64,000 nucleotides of DNA from Acidobacteriaceae bacterium. GTDB lineage: Bacteria > Acidobacteriota > Terriglobia > Bryobacterales > Bryobacteraceae. Shown in pieces: positions 8,875-17,307 of the stretch. Position 1 is the stretch's first letter. Each line of letters begins with the position of its first letter. The position numbers were made by a program, and so were the translations under genes. The stretch spans positions 62,001 to 126,000 of the forward strand of contig JAFAYL010000052.1 in assembly GCA_019240405.1 (NCBI GenBank). Reading direction: 5' to 3'. A model generated the notes under the pieces. That model had not been told where the DNA came from. It did not search any database and saw nothing but the letters and a program-made list of their open reading frames with translations.

Positions 8875-10116
8875 ATGGTCCAGCCGGTTTCGCGCGACGG
8901 GTTGCTGCTTTACGAGATCGTCGAAGCGCAAGGTCACTTAATCGACTCGCACATTATGGAGCGCATTTTCGATTCAGTGGTCGAGTACGGCGGCCGGTTT
9001 GAAGTCGAGCAGTTTTCGATTGGCCGCACGAACAGCGAGCCATCATCGCTGCGCCTGCGAGTGGAAGCACCCTCCCAGGAGCAGATGGGGAAGATGCTGG
9101 AGCAGTTGCTGGCTCTGGGCTGCTCCCCCGTAGATTCCGGCGAGGCGGAAACTATTGCGGCAGAACGGGACCAGTGCGCGCCGGAAGAGTTCTATTCGAG
9201 TACGAATCAGCGGACGCTCATTCGCCATCGGAATCTATGGATCGAAGTCCAGAAGCAGCGAATGGACGGCTTAATTGTTGTCGAGAATGGGTCGGCAACA
9301 TGCCGGCGGTTGCGAGATATCAAAGCCGGCGATCAGATCGTAGTTGGCATGAAAGGCATTCGCGTGATTCCGGAAGCCAAGGAGCGCGACCGGTCCGCTT
9401 TCGCGTTCATGAGCAACGACATTTCGTCCGAACGCCAAGTCGAAACCGCGGTATCCCAAACGGCAGCGCTGATGCAACAAGCGCGTGCCGATAACACGAA
9501 GATTGTTGTTGTCTCCGGCCCAGTTGTCGTACACACAGGAGGCTGCGAGGCGCTCTCCAAGCTTATCCGTAATCGCTGGATCGACGCACTCTTGGCCGGC
9601 AATGCGCTCGCGGTTCATGACATCGAAGCTGCGCTGTGTGGGACTTCATTGGGGGTTCGCACCAGTGATGGACGTTTGGAGCAGCATGGCCATCGCAATC
9701 ACATGCGCGCTATCAATGCCATTTTCCGCGCGGGAGGCATCGCAGAGGCCGTGCGATCCGGGCGCCTCACCTCGGGTGTCATGTACGAATGTATAAGAGC
9801 GAATCTGCCGTTCGTCCTTGCGGGCAGCTTGCGCGACGATGGTCCCTTGCCCGAGACGATTACAGATATGAACAAAGCCCAGGACGCGTATGCTGCGCAA
9901 CTCGAGGGGGCGGGGGTGGTTCTGTGTCTCAGTTCGATGCTTCACTCGATTGCCGTGGGCAATATGCTGCCCGCGTGGGTGAGGATCGTGTGCGTCGATA
10001 TTAATCCGGCTGTCCCGACGAAGGTCAGTGATCGCGGCACGGGGCACGTGTTCGGCGTGGTAACGGACGTAGGGCTGTTTCTTGACCTTCTTGCCCAGAA
10101 GTTGGAATGCCAATAA
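8875..10116 (+). CDS. LOR/SDH-family protein (archaeal-type ornithine cyclodeaminase homologue)
   Basis: The 413-residue protein matches the conserved region named LOR/SDH bifunctional-enzyme domain, also the C-terminal half of cyanobacterial AgrE/ArgZ and archaeal ArcB-type ornithine cyclodeaminase. Visible parts are an N-terminal LIDSHIMERIFD module, the ISSERQVET segment near 180, and a C-terminal Rossmann-like part (VVVSGPVVVHTGG near 202, VFGVVTDVGLFLDLL at the end). In characterised relatives it converts ornithine to proline and ammonia with NAD. It lacks the arginine dihydrolase half found in AgrE. It sits between the PPi-phosphofructokinase and queF, with a 10-base overlap with queF. 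The substrate here is inferred from homologues. Confidence 0.72.
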   Translation: MVQPVSRDGLLLYEIVEAQGHLIDSHIMERIFDSVVEYGGRFEVEQFSIGRTNSEPSSLRLRVEAPSQEQMGKMLEQLLALGCSPVDSGEAETIAAERDQCAPEEFYSSTNQRTLIRHRNLWIEVQKQRMDGLIVVENGSATCRRLRDIKAGDQIVVGMKGIRVIPEAKERDRSAFAFMSNDISSERQVETAVSQTAALMQQARADNTKIVVVSGPVVVHTGGCEALSKLIRNRWIDALLAGNALAVHDIEAALCGTSLGVRTSDGRLEQHGHRNHMRAINAIFRAGGIAEAVRSGRLTSGVMYECIRANLPFVLAGSLRDDGPLPETITDMNKAQDAYAAQLEGAGVVLCLSSMLHSIAVGNMLPAWVRIVCVDINPAVPTKVSDRGTGHVFGVVTDVGLFLDLLAQKLECQ

Positions 10117-10511
10117 AGAGAAACCGGCAGTATACCGATGCGCACGCTCACGCCGGCATCGAAGCGTCCCTGCCCGAGATTGAGACCTGGCCGAACCAGT
10201 ACGGTGAGTACGAAATCGAAATCGTAATGCCGGAGTTCACTTCCGTTTGCCCAAAAACAGGACTTCCAGATCACGGGACGCTGCGTCTCATTTATACGCC
10301 GCTGAGGCGTTGTTTGGAGCTCAAATCACTGAAAATGTATACGCTAGCTTTCCGGAATCTGGGCATTTTTCAGGAGAATGTTGTAAATCGCGTTCTGGCG
10401 GATGTGATCCGAGCCGCGGACCCGCTCGAGGCCGTGGTGATCGGCGATTGGGCACCGCGTGGGGGTCTTTCCACGAGAATTACCGCGACATACAGACGCC
10501 GGAAGAAGTAG
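10107..10511 (+). CDS. queF: NADPH-dependent 7-cyano-7-deazaguanine reductase QueF
   Basis: Reduces preQ0 to preQ1 in queuosine synthesis. The 134-residue protein is the short, single-domain QueF type. The catalytic Cys48 lies in TSVCPKTG and the proton donor Asp55 in GLPDHG. The spacing of seven matches the Bacillus enzyme. The diagnostic ELKSLKMY motif follows near residue 74, then FQENVVNRVL. It overlaps the preceding gene by 10 bases. No other queuosine gene is in the window. Confidence 0.96.
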   Translation: MPIKRNRQYTDAHAHAGIEASLPEIETWPNQYGEYEIEIVMPEFTSVCPKTGLPDHGTLRLIYTPLRRCLELKSLKMYTLAFRNLGIFQENVVNRVLADVIRAADPLEAVVIGDWAPRGGLSTRITATYRRRKK

Positions 10512-10558
10512 GCTATTAATAGGTCTCTTTCGACGCCCTAGCGACCCGAGTTTTGCGA

Positions 10559-12073
10559 ATGAGTCGTCTTACAGCGCTTCTGCTGCTTGCGATCGCCGCG
10601 CCCGCGGCGGAGTTTCACAATGGTCAAGCGGCTCGCCTGGTAATTGGGCAGCCCTCGTTTTCGGCGCGCGATGCCGGAATCGCCGCTTCCAGTCTTGTGG
10701 TCTCAAACGGCCGTCTCTACGCTACCGACACGCAGCATCGCTTGATTACGTTCAATGTCGCGAAACTACCCGGATCGAAAAATGACCTCACGCTTGCTCA
10801 AGCTCCGGCGTGCGGGCTCTGCGGCTTCTCGCCCATTTCGGTTACCGTTGCGCCTGCGGTTGAGGGCTCGCCAGGCGTAAGTATTCACGACAAAACCGTT
10901 GTTGTTGCCGATACTCCGAATCATCGCGTGTTCATTTGGCGTGACACGAGCACCGGCGGACCCAATCAGTTGCCCGACGTTGTCCTGGGACAAGGCTTCT
11001 CTGAACGCGCTCCGATCTCGGCCAGCACGCTCATCGAACCCACGTCCGTGGCCTTCGATGGGAAGCGCCTGTTTGTGGGAGACGCGGCACTGCGGCGTGT
11101 ACTGATCTGGAATTCCCTTCCCACGGGCAATAACCAACCCGCCGACGTCGTGCTCGGCCAAGAAGATTTCGTGTCTGTTGGCCAGACTGATATTTCCACC
11201 GCCGAGAATATCCTGCGGCCTGCGGCGCTTGCCTCTGACGGTACGAATCTGTTCGTTTCCGACGTGGCGTCTCGCCGCATTCTCGTCTTTACGCCAGGTG
11301 ATGTGCTGCTCCCGAAAGACGCAATTGTGAATGCTGCGAGTCTTGTGCCGGGCCCCTTAGCTCCTGGAACGCTCGTCACGATCACTAGCCCTGGACTGAC
11401 TGAAAATAACGCATCGGCGCCGGACGATGGGACCCAGGCGCTCCCGACTAAATTGGGAGGTGTCGAAGTCATCTTCAACGGGGTGGCTCTTCCGCTTCTT
11501 CTCGTTTCGCCGACACAGATTCGTGCACAGATTCCGTTTGAGTCCGGCAAAGCATCTAGCGCAAGCATCTACGTGCGTTCGGAACACGCCGATGGCAGTA
11601 TCACGATTACGAATGCCACCGCGCTCAAAATTGTCTCTGCGAGTCCCGGCTTGTTTGCATTTGGCGGGCCGGAGCCACGAAGCGGTCTCATCCTCCACGC
11701 GGACCCCACCTCCCCCACACACGGCGGCGCGCCGGTAACTTCAGAGAATCCTGCCAAGCCAGGCGAAGTCTTGATTGTGTGGGCCGCCGGTTTAGGCAAG
11801 CTCAGTGAACGCGACGGCGTGATTACGCTTGCGACAGGAGTGCCCAACGCCCGTTCGGAGGCGCATGTCGTCACCCCAGTCGCAGCTTTGATCAACGGTG
11901 AATCTGCTCAGGTAGTGTCAGCCGGTTTACCACAGGGTTCTATCGGTATCTACGAAGTTCGGGTTCTTGTTCCATCCGATCTGTCCCCCGATCCCAAAGC
12001 TCAACTTCTGATTACTCAAAACGGATACGTAAGCAACAAAATTACGGTTCCGGTGCAGAGCGGCACCCGCTAA
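10559..12073 (+). CDS. Secreted NHL-like repeat protein with Solibacteres-type C-terminal domain
   Basis: A 504-residue exported protein. The signal peptide is RLTALLLLAIAAPAAE. Repeated units with the pattern DVVLGQ...F...L..P..VA.DG..L.V.D....RVL.W occupy about residues 20-245 and suggest a beta-propeller. From about 250 it has DAIVNAASLVPGPLAPGTLVTI, the opening of the C-terminal domain found in large numbers of Solibacter and Bryobacter exported proteins (TIGR03437), with VVWAAGLG-like text near 400. The domain may be an anchoring or secretion module; its function is unknown. The open frame begins at TTG 10553, but ATG 10559 is the natural start. Confidence 0.82.
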   Translation: MSRLTALLLLAIAAPAAEFHNGQAARLVIGQPSFSARDAGIAASSLVVSNGRLYATDTQHRLITFNVAKLPGSKNDLTLAQAPACGLCGFSPISVTVAPAVEGSPGVSIHDKTVVVADTPNHRVFIWRDTSTGGPNQLPDVVLGQGFSERAPISASTLIEPTSVAFDGKRLFVGDAALRRVLIWNSLPTGNNQPADVVLGQEDFVSVGQTDISTAENILRPAALASDGTNLFVSDVASRRILVFTPGDVLLPKDAIVNAASLVPGPLAPGTLVTITSPGLTENNASAPDDGTQALPTKLGGVEVIFNGVALPLLLVSPTQIRAQIPFESGKASSASIYVRSEHADGSITITNATALKIVSASPGLFAFGGPEPRSGLILHADPTSPTHGGAPVTSENPAKPGEVLIVWAAGLGKLSERDGVITLATGVPNARSEAHVVTPVAALINGESAQVVSAGLPQGSIGIYEVRVLVPSDLSPDPKAQLLITQNGYVSNKITVPVQSGTR

Positions 12074-12096
12074 ACTCTCAAACGCATAATCGAGGT

Positions 12097-13056
12097 ATGC
12101 AACAGCTTCGCTGGCATGCTTTGCTCGAACAGTGGGTTGTCGTCTCTACCCACCGCCAGGACCGGCCGCAGATGCCGTCCAATTGGTGTCCCTTCGATCC
12201 GGGATCCGGCCGTGTTCCGGACAATTATGAAGTCTACCTTTATCCGAACGATTTCCCAGCATTTTCTCCAGATACCGAACCGTTCCATCCGGAGGCTGGG
12301 TTATTCGCCGAGACCGGCGCGCGCGGCGCATGCGATGTAGTTCTCTACTCGCCCGAACACACGCTGCCTCCGTCAAAGCTCACCGTGGATCGCTGGCGCC
12401 AGATTGTCGATCTCTGGGCTGAAAGAACGCAACAGCTCGCGCAAAATCCCGAAATCGCGTTTGTAGCGGCCTTTGAGAATTGCGGGGAAGCAGTGGGTGT
12501 CACGATGCCGCATCCTCATGGTCAAATCTATGCGATGCCGTTTGTCCCTCCGAATGTTCGGAAAGAAATTGCCTCAGCGAAACAGTACGCGAGTACGAAC
12601 GGGGGCGGATGCCTGTTCTGCCGCTTATTGGAGGAAGAACTAAAGGATGGTTCGAGAGTTGTCGCCGCGGACGATCACTTCGCGGCTTTCGTTCCCTACG
12701 CGGCGCGTTTCCCCGCAGAGATCACGTTATATCCTCGCCGCCACGCGCGAACGCTGCTGGACCTAAGCCGGGAAGAAAAGTCCAGCCTCGCGAATCTTCT
12801 CAGCACCGTGCGGCGCAAATATGACAATCTGTACGGATTCCTGATGCCCCTGATGATGCCCGTAAAACAGGCGCCTCTTCGCGAGCCCGATTCGCCGTAT
12901 CATTTCCATGTGCAATTCTTGCCCCTGCAGCGCAGCGCAACCAAGCTCAAATATCTCGCAACCATTGAAACAGGCTTCGGAACCTTCTTAGCTGACACTA
13001 GCCCGGAGAATATGGCCGAAAATTTGAGGCGCTCGGAACCAGTTACGACGTTTTAG
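12097..13056 (+). CDS. galT: Galactose-1-phosphate uridylyltransferase
   Basis: Exchanges UMP between UDP-glucose and galactose 1-phosphate (Leloir pathway). The 319-residue protein has the GalT order: RWHALLEQWVVVSTHRQDRPQ at the start, FENCGEAVGVTMPHPHGQIY with the catalytic HPHGQ at residues 139-143, a second zinc-type pair CLFC near 171, and ITLYPRRHART near 210. Length fits the compact bacterial form. It starts 23 bases after the preceding repeat-protein gene. No galK or galE lies in the window. Confidence 0.92.
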   Translation: MQQLRWHALLEQWVVVSTHRQDRPQMPSNWCPFDPGSGRVPDNYEVYLYPNDFPAFSPDTEPFHPEAGLFAETGARGACDVVLYSPEHTLPPSKLTVDRWRQIVDLWAERTQQLAQNPEIAFVAAFENCGEAVGVTMPHPHGQIYAMPFVPPNVRKEIASAKQYASTNGGGCLFCRLLEEELKDGSRVVAADDHFAAFVPYAARFPAEITLYPRRHARTLLDLSREEKSSLANLLSTVRRKYDNLYGFLMPLMMPVKQAPLREPDSPYHFHVQFLPLQRSATKLKYLATIETGFGTFLADTSPENMAENLRRSEPVTTF

Positions 13057-13059
13057 CAT

Positions 13060-13323
13060 TTATTCGTTTGCCGAGTAGGGCTTATATCGATTATTCAAAA
13101 GAACGAGACGAGTTCTGGCAAGATCTGGTCTTGCCACATAGAAGAAAGCGCCTGTCAACTCACGGCGTATGAATATGCCGCCGATGTAAGTGCCCGTCTC
13201 GACCAGATATTCAATTCCTTCTGCTGTCAACAGTTTCTCGAGTTGCAAGGCTTCTTGAAGGCGTCTCGCCATGTAGACCAGATCGAGTTCCGCCTCGCCA
13301 AAAAAGTCCGGATGCTGACGCAC
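13060..13323 (-). CDS. Small conserved hypothetical protein
   Basis: An 87-residue protein with no signal peptide. It has the look of a small alpha/beta domain (LQEALQLEKLLTAEGIEYLVETG, then a beta-rich GGIFIRRELTGAFFYVARPD). This resembles short DUF2007-like 'putative signal transducing' proteins in shape only. The start is GTG at 13323; there is no in-frame ATG before residue 18. It converges on galT (3-base gap) and is divergent from the radical SAM gene. I cannot name a function. Confidence 0.55.
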   Translation of the reverse strand: MRQHPDFFGEAELDLVYMARRLQEALQLEKLLTAEGIEYLVETGTYIGGIFIRRELTGAFFYVARPDLARTRLVLLNNRYKPYSANE

Positions 13324-13390
13324 TTCATCAGTCTAATGGTCGGTCGGATAATAGAAGAATCGCATTGAACGCCGATCCAAGGTTCGTCAG

Positions 13391-14500
13391 ATGAAGCTGT
13401 TCCTAAAAGCGCACCGCCGCTGGCGCGAAGCGCAAATGTTCGCTCATGCCATGGCATCGGCGAATCACCCGATTCTGGCCCAAATTATTCCGATCCGCCG
13501 CTGCAATCTCGCCTGCACGTATTGCAACGAATTCGATAAAGACTCGCCGCCGGTGCCAACAGAAGAAATGCTCCGCCGCATCGACAAACTCAGCGCGCTC
13601 GGCACAAGCATCATCACCTTTAGCGGAGGCGAACCGACGCTCCATCCGGAGCTCGACTTGTTGATCCGGCGAGTCCGCGAGAATGGCGCGATTGCGACAC
13701 TCATCACGAACGGTTATCTGCTCACGCCGGATCGGATCAGGCGGTTCAATAAGGCGGGGCTCGATTATCTGCAGATCAGCATCGATAACGTGCAGCCGGA
13801 CGATGTCTCGAAAAAAAGCCTGAAGGTTCTTGACCGTAAGTTGGAGTGGCTTGCTGAATACGGCGACTTCGACGTGACTATCAACTCCGTTCTGGGTAGC
13901 GAAATTACACAACCCGAAGACGCCTACCAGATCGCTAGGCGCGCCCGTGAGCTGGGCTTTAACAGCACGGTTGGCATTCTGCACGAGGGTGGCGGGCAGC
14001 TCCGTCCCTTAAACACTCTTCAGACCGGCGTCTACGATCGCATTCTCTCGCTCGGAACCGGGCTGTTTTCTTTCGCTCATCTCGATGCATTTCAACGCAA
14101 TGTCGCGCGAGCGCTACCGAATTCCTGGCATTGTCCGGCGGGAGGGCGCTTTCTCTATATCTGCGAAGACGGTCTCGTGCATTACTGCTCCCAGCAGCGT
14201 GGCCAACCCGGCATTCCGCTCGCGCAATACACTCGCGAAGATTTGATTTGGGAGGGCAGCAAGCCGAAAGGGTGCGCTCCGTTCTGCACGATTTCCTGCG
14301 TTCATCAGACCGCGATGCTCGATAATTTTCGCACGCGGCCTCGCGAAACTCTCGCCGGAATTATCGCGCGCCGCAAAGAGCGTCATCCGGCATGGCAACC
14401 CCCTTCTTCAGTTCGTGCTCTCGAGTGGATGTTTCTTCGCGATTCGCGAACCAGAGATTTCTTCGGCGCGATTGCGTTGCGGCTGCTTCGCGCGAAATAG
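13391..14500 (+). CDS. Radical SAM/SPASM-like protein
   Basis: The 369-residue protein carries the radical SAM cluster motif C38-x3-C42-x2-C45 in RRCNLACTYCNEF, followed by TFSGGEPTLHPEL near 79, the SAM-binding GGEP motif. The C-terminal part contains further cysteines (WHCPAGG, ICEDGLVHYC, CAPFCTISC between about 240 and 305). They look like a SPASM-type auxiliary iron-sulfur site. Such enzymes modify peptides, lipids or cofactors. No precursor peptide is recognisable nearby, so the substrate is unknown. Cytoplasmic. Confidence 0.85.
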   Translation: MKLFLKAHRRWREAQMFAHAMASANHPILAQIIPIRRCNLACTYCNEFDKDSPPVPTEEMLRRIDKLSALGTSIITFSGGEPTLHPELDLLIRRVRENGAIATLITNGYLLTPDRIRRFNKAGLDYLQISIDNVQPDDVSKKSLKVLDRKLEWLAEYGDFDVTINSVLGSEITQPEDAYQIARRARELGFNSTVGILHEGGGQLRPLNTLQTGVYDRILSLGTGLFSFAHLDAFQRNVARALPNSWHCPAGGRFLYICEDGLVHYCSQQRGQPGIPLAQYTREDLIWEGSKPKGCAPFCTISCVHQTAMLDNFRTRPRETLAGIIARRKERHPAWQPPSSVRALEWMFLRDSRTRDFFGAIALRLLRAK

Positions 14501-14508
14501 CGGTTGTG

Positions 14509-15288
14509 CTACTGCCGGTCGTACACGGTGGTTTCAGGCGTGCTGACGCCTGGGTAATGTGCGGTAATTGTCAACTTCCGCCCGTCCTCTGAGACTTTGT
14601 ACTCATCCCTAGACATCACTTTGCCCTTCAGCTTATCCGTGACTTCGATTGTTCGGTCATCAACGCGCCGCGCCGAGGAAGTAGATCCAGGCGTGACCCT
14701 CGGACCGGTAGCGGTATAGTCCTTTCCGTCAAACTTGAAATCTAGCCGCTCGTTGTTCGACGGAAACACAAAGGACAATCCGTCACTCTCATACTTCTCG
14801 ATTTTCCAGTCCACGGGTGAGGAGATGTTTGCTTCTGTGCTTTGCCAAGTGCCGGCCAAGCCGGAGCTTCCCGCCAATCTCTTGAGCTTGAACGTATTGT
14901 TGAACGTTGATCCATCCTCTCTTGTGCCCTCGTTTTTAATAGTCATCTCCTTACCGTCATCTGACATCGTCCAGGTTCCTGAGGATGTAGTTTTCCCGTT
15001 CTGCTTGTCGACGCTCTTCCATGTGTTTGGCCCTTCCTGCTTCAACGACCAAGTTCCTCCAAAATTCGAGGGCTGATCGGTTCCGTCAGCGACGATAACG
15101 TCCGAATTGTTTCCGAATGTGAACTTGTATTTATTGTCTCCGAGACTCTGGATCTTTTCTTGAAATCCGGTCATCTTGCTTTCCTGCGTGTTCAATTTCC
15201 ATGTGCCTACAAATGGGTCGTCGGCTGCGGAGACTGCAGCGACAACCAGACATCCGAGCATGAGTGATTGCATCGTTCGCGTAAACAT
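14509..15288 (-). CDS. Secreted lipocalin-like hypothetical protein
   Basis: A 259-residue exported protein. The signal peptide is SLMLGCLVVAAVSA, then a repeated beta-rich layout: FVGTWKLNTQESK near 26 and LAGTWQSTEANI near 143. It probably has two tandem lipocalin/avidin-like small beta-barrels. ATG 15288 has a strong GGAGG eight bases upstream. Function unknown. It shares its upstream region with the divergent gloVer-repeat gene. Confidence 0.7.
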   Translation of the reverse strand: MFTRTMQSLMLGCLVVAAVSAADDPFVGTWKLNTQESKMTGFQEKIQSLGDNKYKFTFGNNSDVIVADGTDQPSNFGGTWSLKQEGPNTWKSVDKQNGKTTSSGTWTMSDDGKEMTIKNEGTREDGSTFNNTFKLKRLAGSSGLAGTWQSTEANISSPVDWKIEKYESDGLSFVFPSNNERLDFKFDGKDYTATGPRVTPGSTSSARRVDDRTIEVTDKLKGKVMSRDEYKVSEDGRKLTITAHYPGVSTPETTVYDRQ

Positions 15289-15341
15289 ATTGATCCTCCA
15301 AGCGGCCTCAAACGGGCCAATCCTCCACTACACCATCGAGA

Positions 15342-15368
15342 ATTATATGCGAAAACTGCCCTTGACAA
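15342..15368 (-). promoter_or_regulatory. Candidate promoter of the secreted lipocalin-like gene
   Basis: On the minus strand TTGTCA (15363-15368) is followed after 15 bases by a perfect TATAAT (15342-15347), about 54 bases before the ATG at 15288. Spacing is short of the ideal 17. It overlaps the promoter-like sequence of the divergent gene. Confidence 0.4.
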
Positions 15369-15387
15369 CCGAATGGCGGGATATAAT
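15362..15387 (+). promoter_or_regulatory. Candidate promoter of the gloVer-repeat gene
   Basis: TTGACA at 15362-15367 and a perfect TATAAT at 15382-15387, with a 14-base spacer, 67 bases before the ATG at 15454. Both hexamers match consensus but the spacer is too short for a standard sigma70 promoter, so the -10 box may work alone or with another -35. Confidence 0.35.
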
Positions 15388-15453
15388 GCCCGCATTGTCT
15401 AGCTGAAAACTTCCACTGGCGTGCAGCATCGGCTAGATGCAAGGAGGTCTGCT

Positions 15454-16923
15454 ATGCGTCTTGCACATAAATTCAAAATCGCTGTTGTTTCTATCTCGTT
15501 CTTGTCCGTCGCAGGAATGAGGTCGTGGTCGGAAGAAGCGAAGGCCAACGCAACGCCTGTCCTCGAAACGCTCGTGAATTTCAACTTGACCGACGGTGCT
15601 GGCCCGTTTGGACCGCTTGTCCAGGCTCCTGACGGAGACTTCTACGGGACAACCACCGCAGGCGGTGCGAGTGACAATGGCACGATCTTCAAAATCACCC
15701 CAGGGGGTACCCTAACCACGCTGCACAGCTTTGATGGTAAAGACGGCGCCTCCCCGTTCGCAGGCTTGGTTCAGGCCACAGACGGAAACTTTTACGGGAC
15801 AACTAGCGCCGGCGGAGCCGGCCACGGCACCGTCTTCAAATTTTCCCCAAGCTGCCGTACTCTTACCACGCTGCACAAGTTCGACGGTACCGATGGCGAC
15901 TCCCCAGAGGGGCTGGTGCAGGCTGCTGACGGAAGCCTCTACGGCGCAACAAACCAAGGGGGAACCAACTTCGCCAGCTGTTCCAATGGCTGCGGCACGA
16001 TCTTCAAAATCACCCCCGGGGGCACGCTGACCACGCTTTACAACTTTTGTATGCAAGCAAGTTGTGCTGACGGTGCCGTTCCTAATGAGCTCGTGCAAAG
16101 CACCGACGGAAATTTCTACGGGCCAACTTTGAATGGCGGCACCAACAACGGTGGCACGGTATTCAAAATCACCCCCGCAGGTAAATTGACCACACTGTAC
16201 AGCTTTTGTGCTCAAACGAACTGCACTGACGGTCTCGGACCGGATGCACGGCTGGTGCAAGCCACTGACGGAAATTTCTATGGAACAACCAGATTAGGTG
16301 GGGCCAACACGAACAGCTGTCCGGGGCTCTTCGGTTGTGGCACGGTTTTCAAAATCACCCCTTGTGGCCGGCTAACCACTCTTCACAGCTTCGACGGCGC
16401 TGACGGCCAAATCCCGCAATCGGAGCTGGTACAGGCCACCGATGGAAATCTCTATGGGACAACCGACGGTGGCAGCTGTCCCGGTCAGTGTGGCACGGTT
16501 TTCAAGATCACGCTGGAGGGCGAACTGACCACACTGCACACCTTCGACGGCAGTGACGGCGCTTTCCCCCGCCCGCTGGTGCAAGGTACCGACACGAACT
16601 TCTACGGGACGACGTTTGGAGGCGGTACGCATAACAACTGTAATTTTGGTTGTGGCACTGTTTTCAGCTTGAGCGTTGGACTGGGCCCGTTTGTGGAAAC
16701 GCGACCTACTTCTGGCAAAGCCGGTACGACAATCGAAATCCTCGGAAACGATCTTACGAGTGCGAGTAGCGTCACGTTCAACGGCACCGCCGCCAATTTC
16801 GATGTAATGTCAGGTTCGGAGATCACTGCGACCGTTCCGGTCGGGGCGACTACCGGCAAAGTCGAAGTCGTAACACCCAGCGGCACGCTATCAAGTAACC
16901 TGGTTTTTCGTGTAACGCAATAA
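15454..16923 (+). CDS. Secreted gloVer tandem-repeat protein with C-terminal IPT/TIG domain
   Basis: A 489-residue exported protein. ATG 15454 follows AAGGAGGT, so the longer frame beginning at GTG 15421 is not used. After the signal peptide, about nine copies of a roughly 45-residue unit occur with the core LVQATDGNFYGTT..GG...GTVFKITP.G.LTTLHSFDG. This is the gloVer-type repeat (TIGR03803 style), probably a beta-propeller. Residues about 420-489 (TSGKAGTTIEILGNDLTSASSVTFNGT) are an IPT/TIG immunoglobulin-like domain. Some repeats carry extra cysteine pairs (ASCSNGCGT, CPGQCGT). The role is probably extracellular binding; unproven. Confidence 0.8.
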   Translation: MRLAHKFKIAVVSISFLSVAGMRSWSEEAKANATPVLETLVNFNLTDGAGPFGPLVQAPDGDFYGTTTAGGASDNGTIFKITPGGTLTTLHSFDGKDGASPFAGLVQATDGNFYGTTSAGGAGHGTVFKFSPSCRTLTTLHKFDGTDGDSPEGLVQAADGSLYGATNQGGTNFASCSNGCGTIFKITPGGTLTTLYNFCMQASCADGAVPNELVQSTDGNFYGPTLNGGTNNGGTVFKITPAGKLTTLYSFCAQTNCTDGLGPDARLVQATDGNFYGTTRLGGANTNSCPGLFGCGTVFKITPCGRLTTLHSFDGADGQIPQSELVQATDGNLYGTTDGGSCPGQCGTVFKITLEGELTTLHTFDGSDGAFPRPLVQGTDTNFYGTTFGGGTHNNCNFGCGTVFSLSVGLGPFVETRPTSGKAGTTIEILGNDLTSASSVTFNGTAANFDVMSGSEITATVPVGATTGKVEVVTPSGTLSSNLVFRVTQ

Positions 16924-16974
16924 CCTCAGATTGAGCGGCTGGAAATTTGGGTGAAATGATACGATGTCCTCGAC

Positions 16975-17307
16975 GTGATCAGGCCATCTTGCTTCATTTC
17001 TGTTCTGCTGTTGAGCGCCTGCAGCGCGCCTCCGCCGCCGACGCCATCGCTATTGCCGGAAACCGCTGCCCAACTGCTCCAGTACAACAACAAGGCGAAG
17101 GACTGGCTCACTTACGTGAAGAAGCATGATCCGAGCTGCGAATACAAGCTGGATCTTCCGGATCAGAGCGCGCACCCCACCGAGATCGATCTCGATCACA
17201 TCATGTACTGCGGAAACCGACCGGGCCCGAAGGAATACGACGCAAGCGTGCAGTTTGTCTACGATAAAGCCGCACAGCACTGGGTGATATTGCGCTTTAG
17301 CAGCTAG
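16975..17307 (+). CDS. Small putative lipoprotein
   Basis: A 110-residue protein starting at GTG 16975. It has a lipobox LLSAC near residues 12-16, so it is likely lipid-anchored after cleavage. The mature part is proline-rich at first (APPPPTPS), then has KKHDPSCEYKLDLPDQ and MYCGNRPG. It has no family I recognise. Its stop overlaps the convergent dehydrogenase gene by four bases. Confidence 0.6.
   Translation: MIRPSCFISVLLLSACSAPPPPTPSLLPETAAQLLQYNNKAKDWLTYVKKHDPSCEYKLDLPDQSAHPTEIDLDHIMYCGNRPGPKEYDASVQFVYDKAAQHWVILRFSS

Noticed and set aside
12480-12824. 114-codon plus-strand frame inside galT
   Set aside because: Out-of-frame shadow; the galT frame has the catalytic motifs.
15580-16660. 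Tandem repeats near 15.6-16.7 kb as a CRISPR or DNA satellite
   Set aside because: They are coding repeats of a gloVer protein; unit lengths vary and there are no unique spacers.
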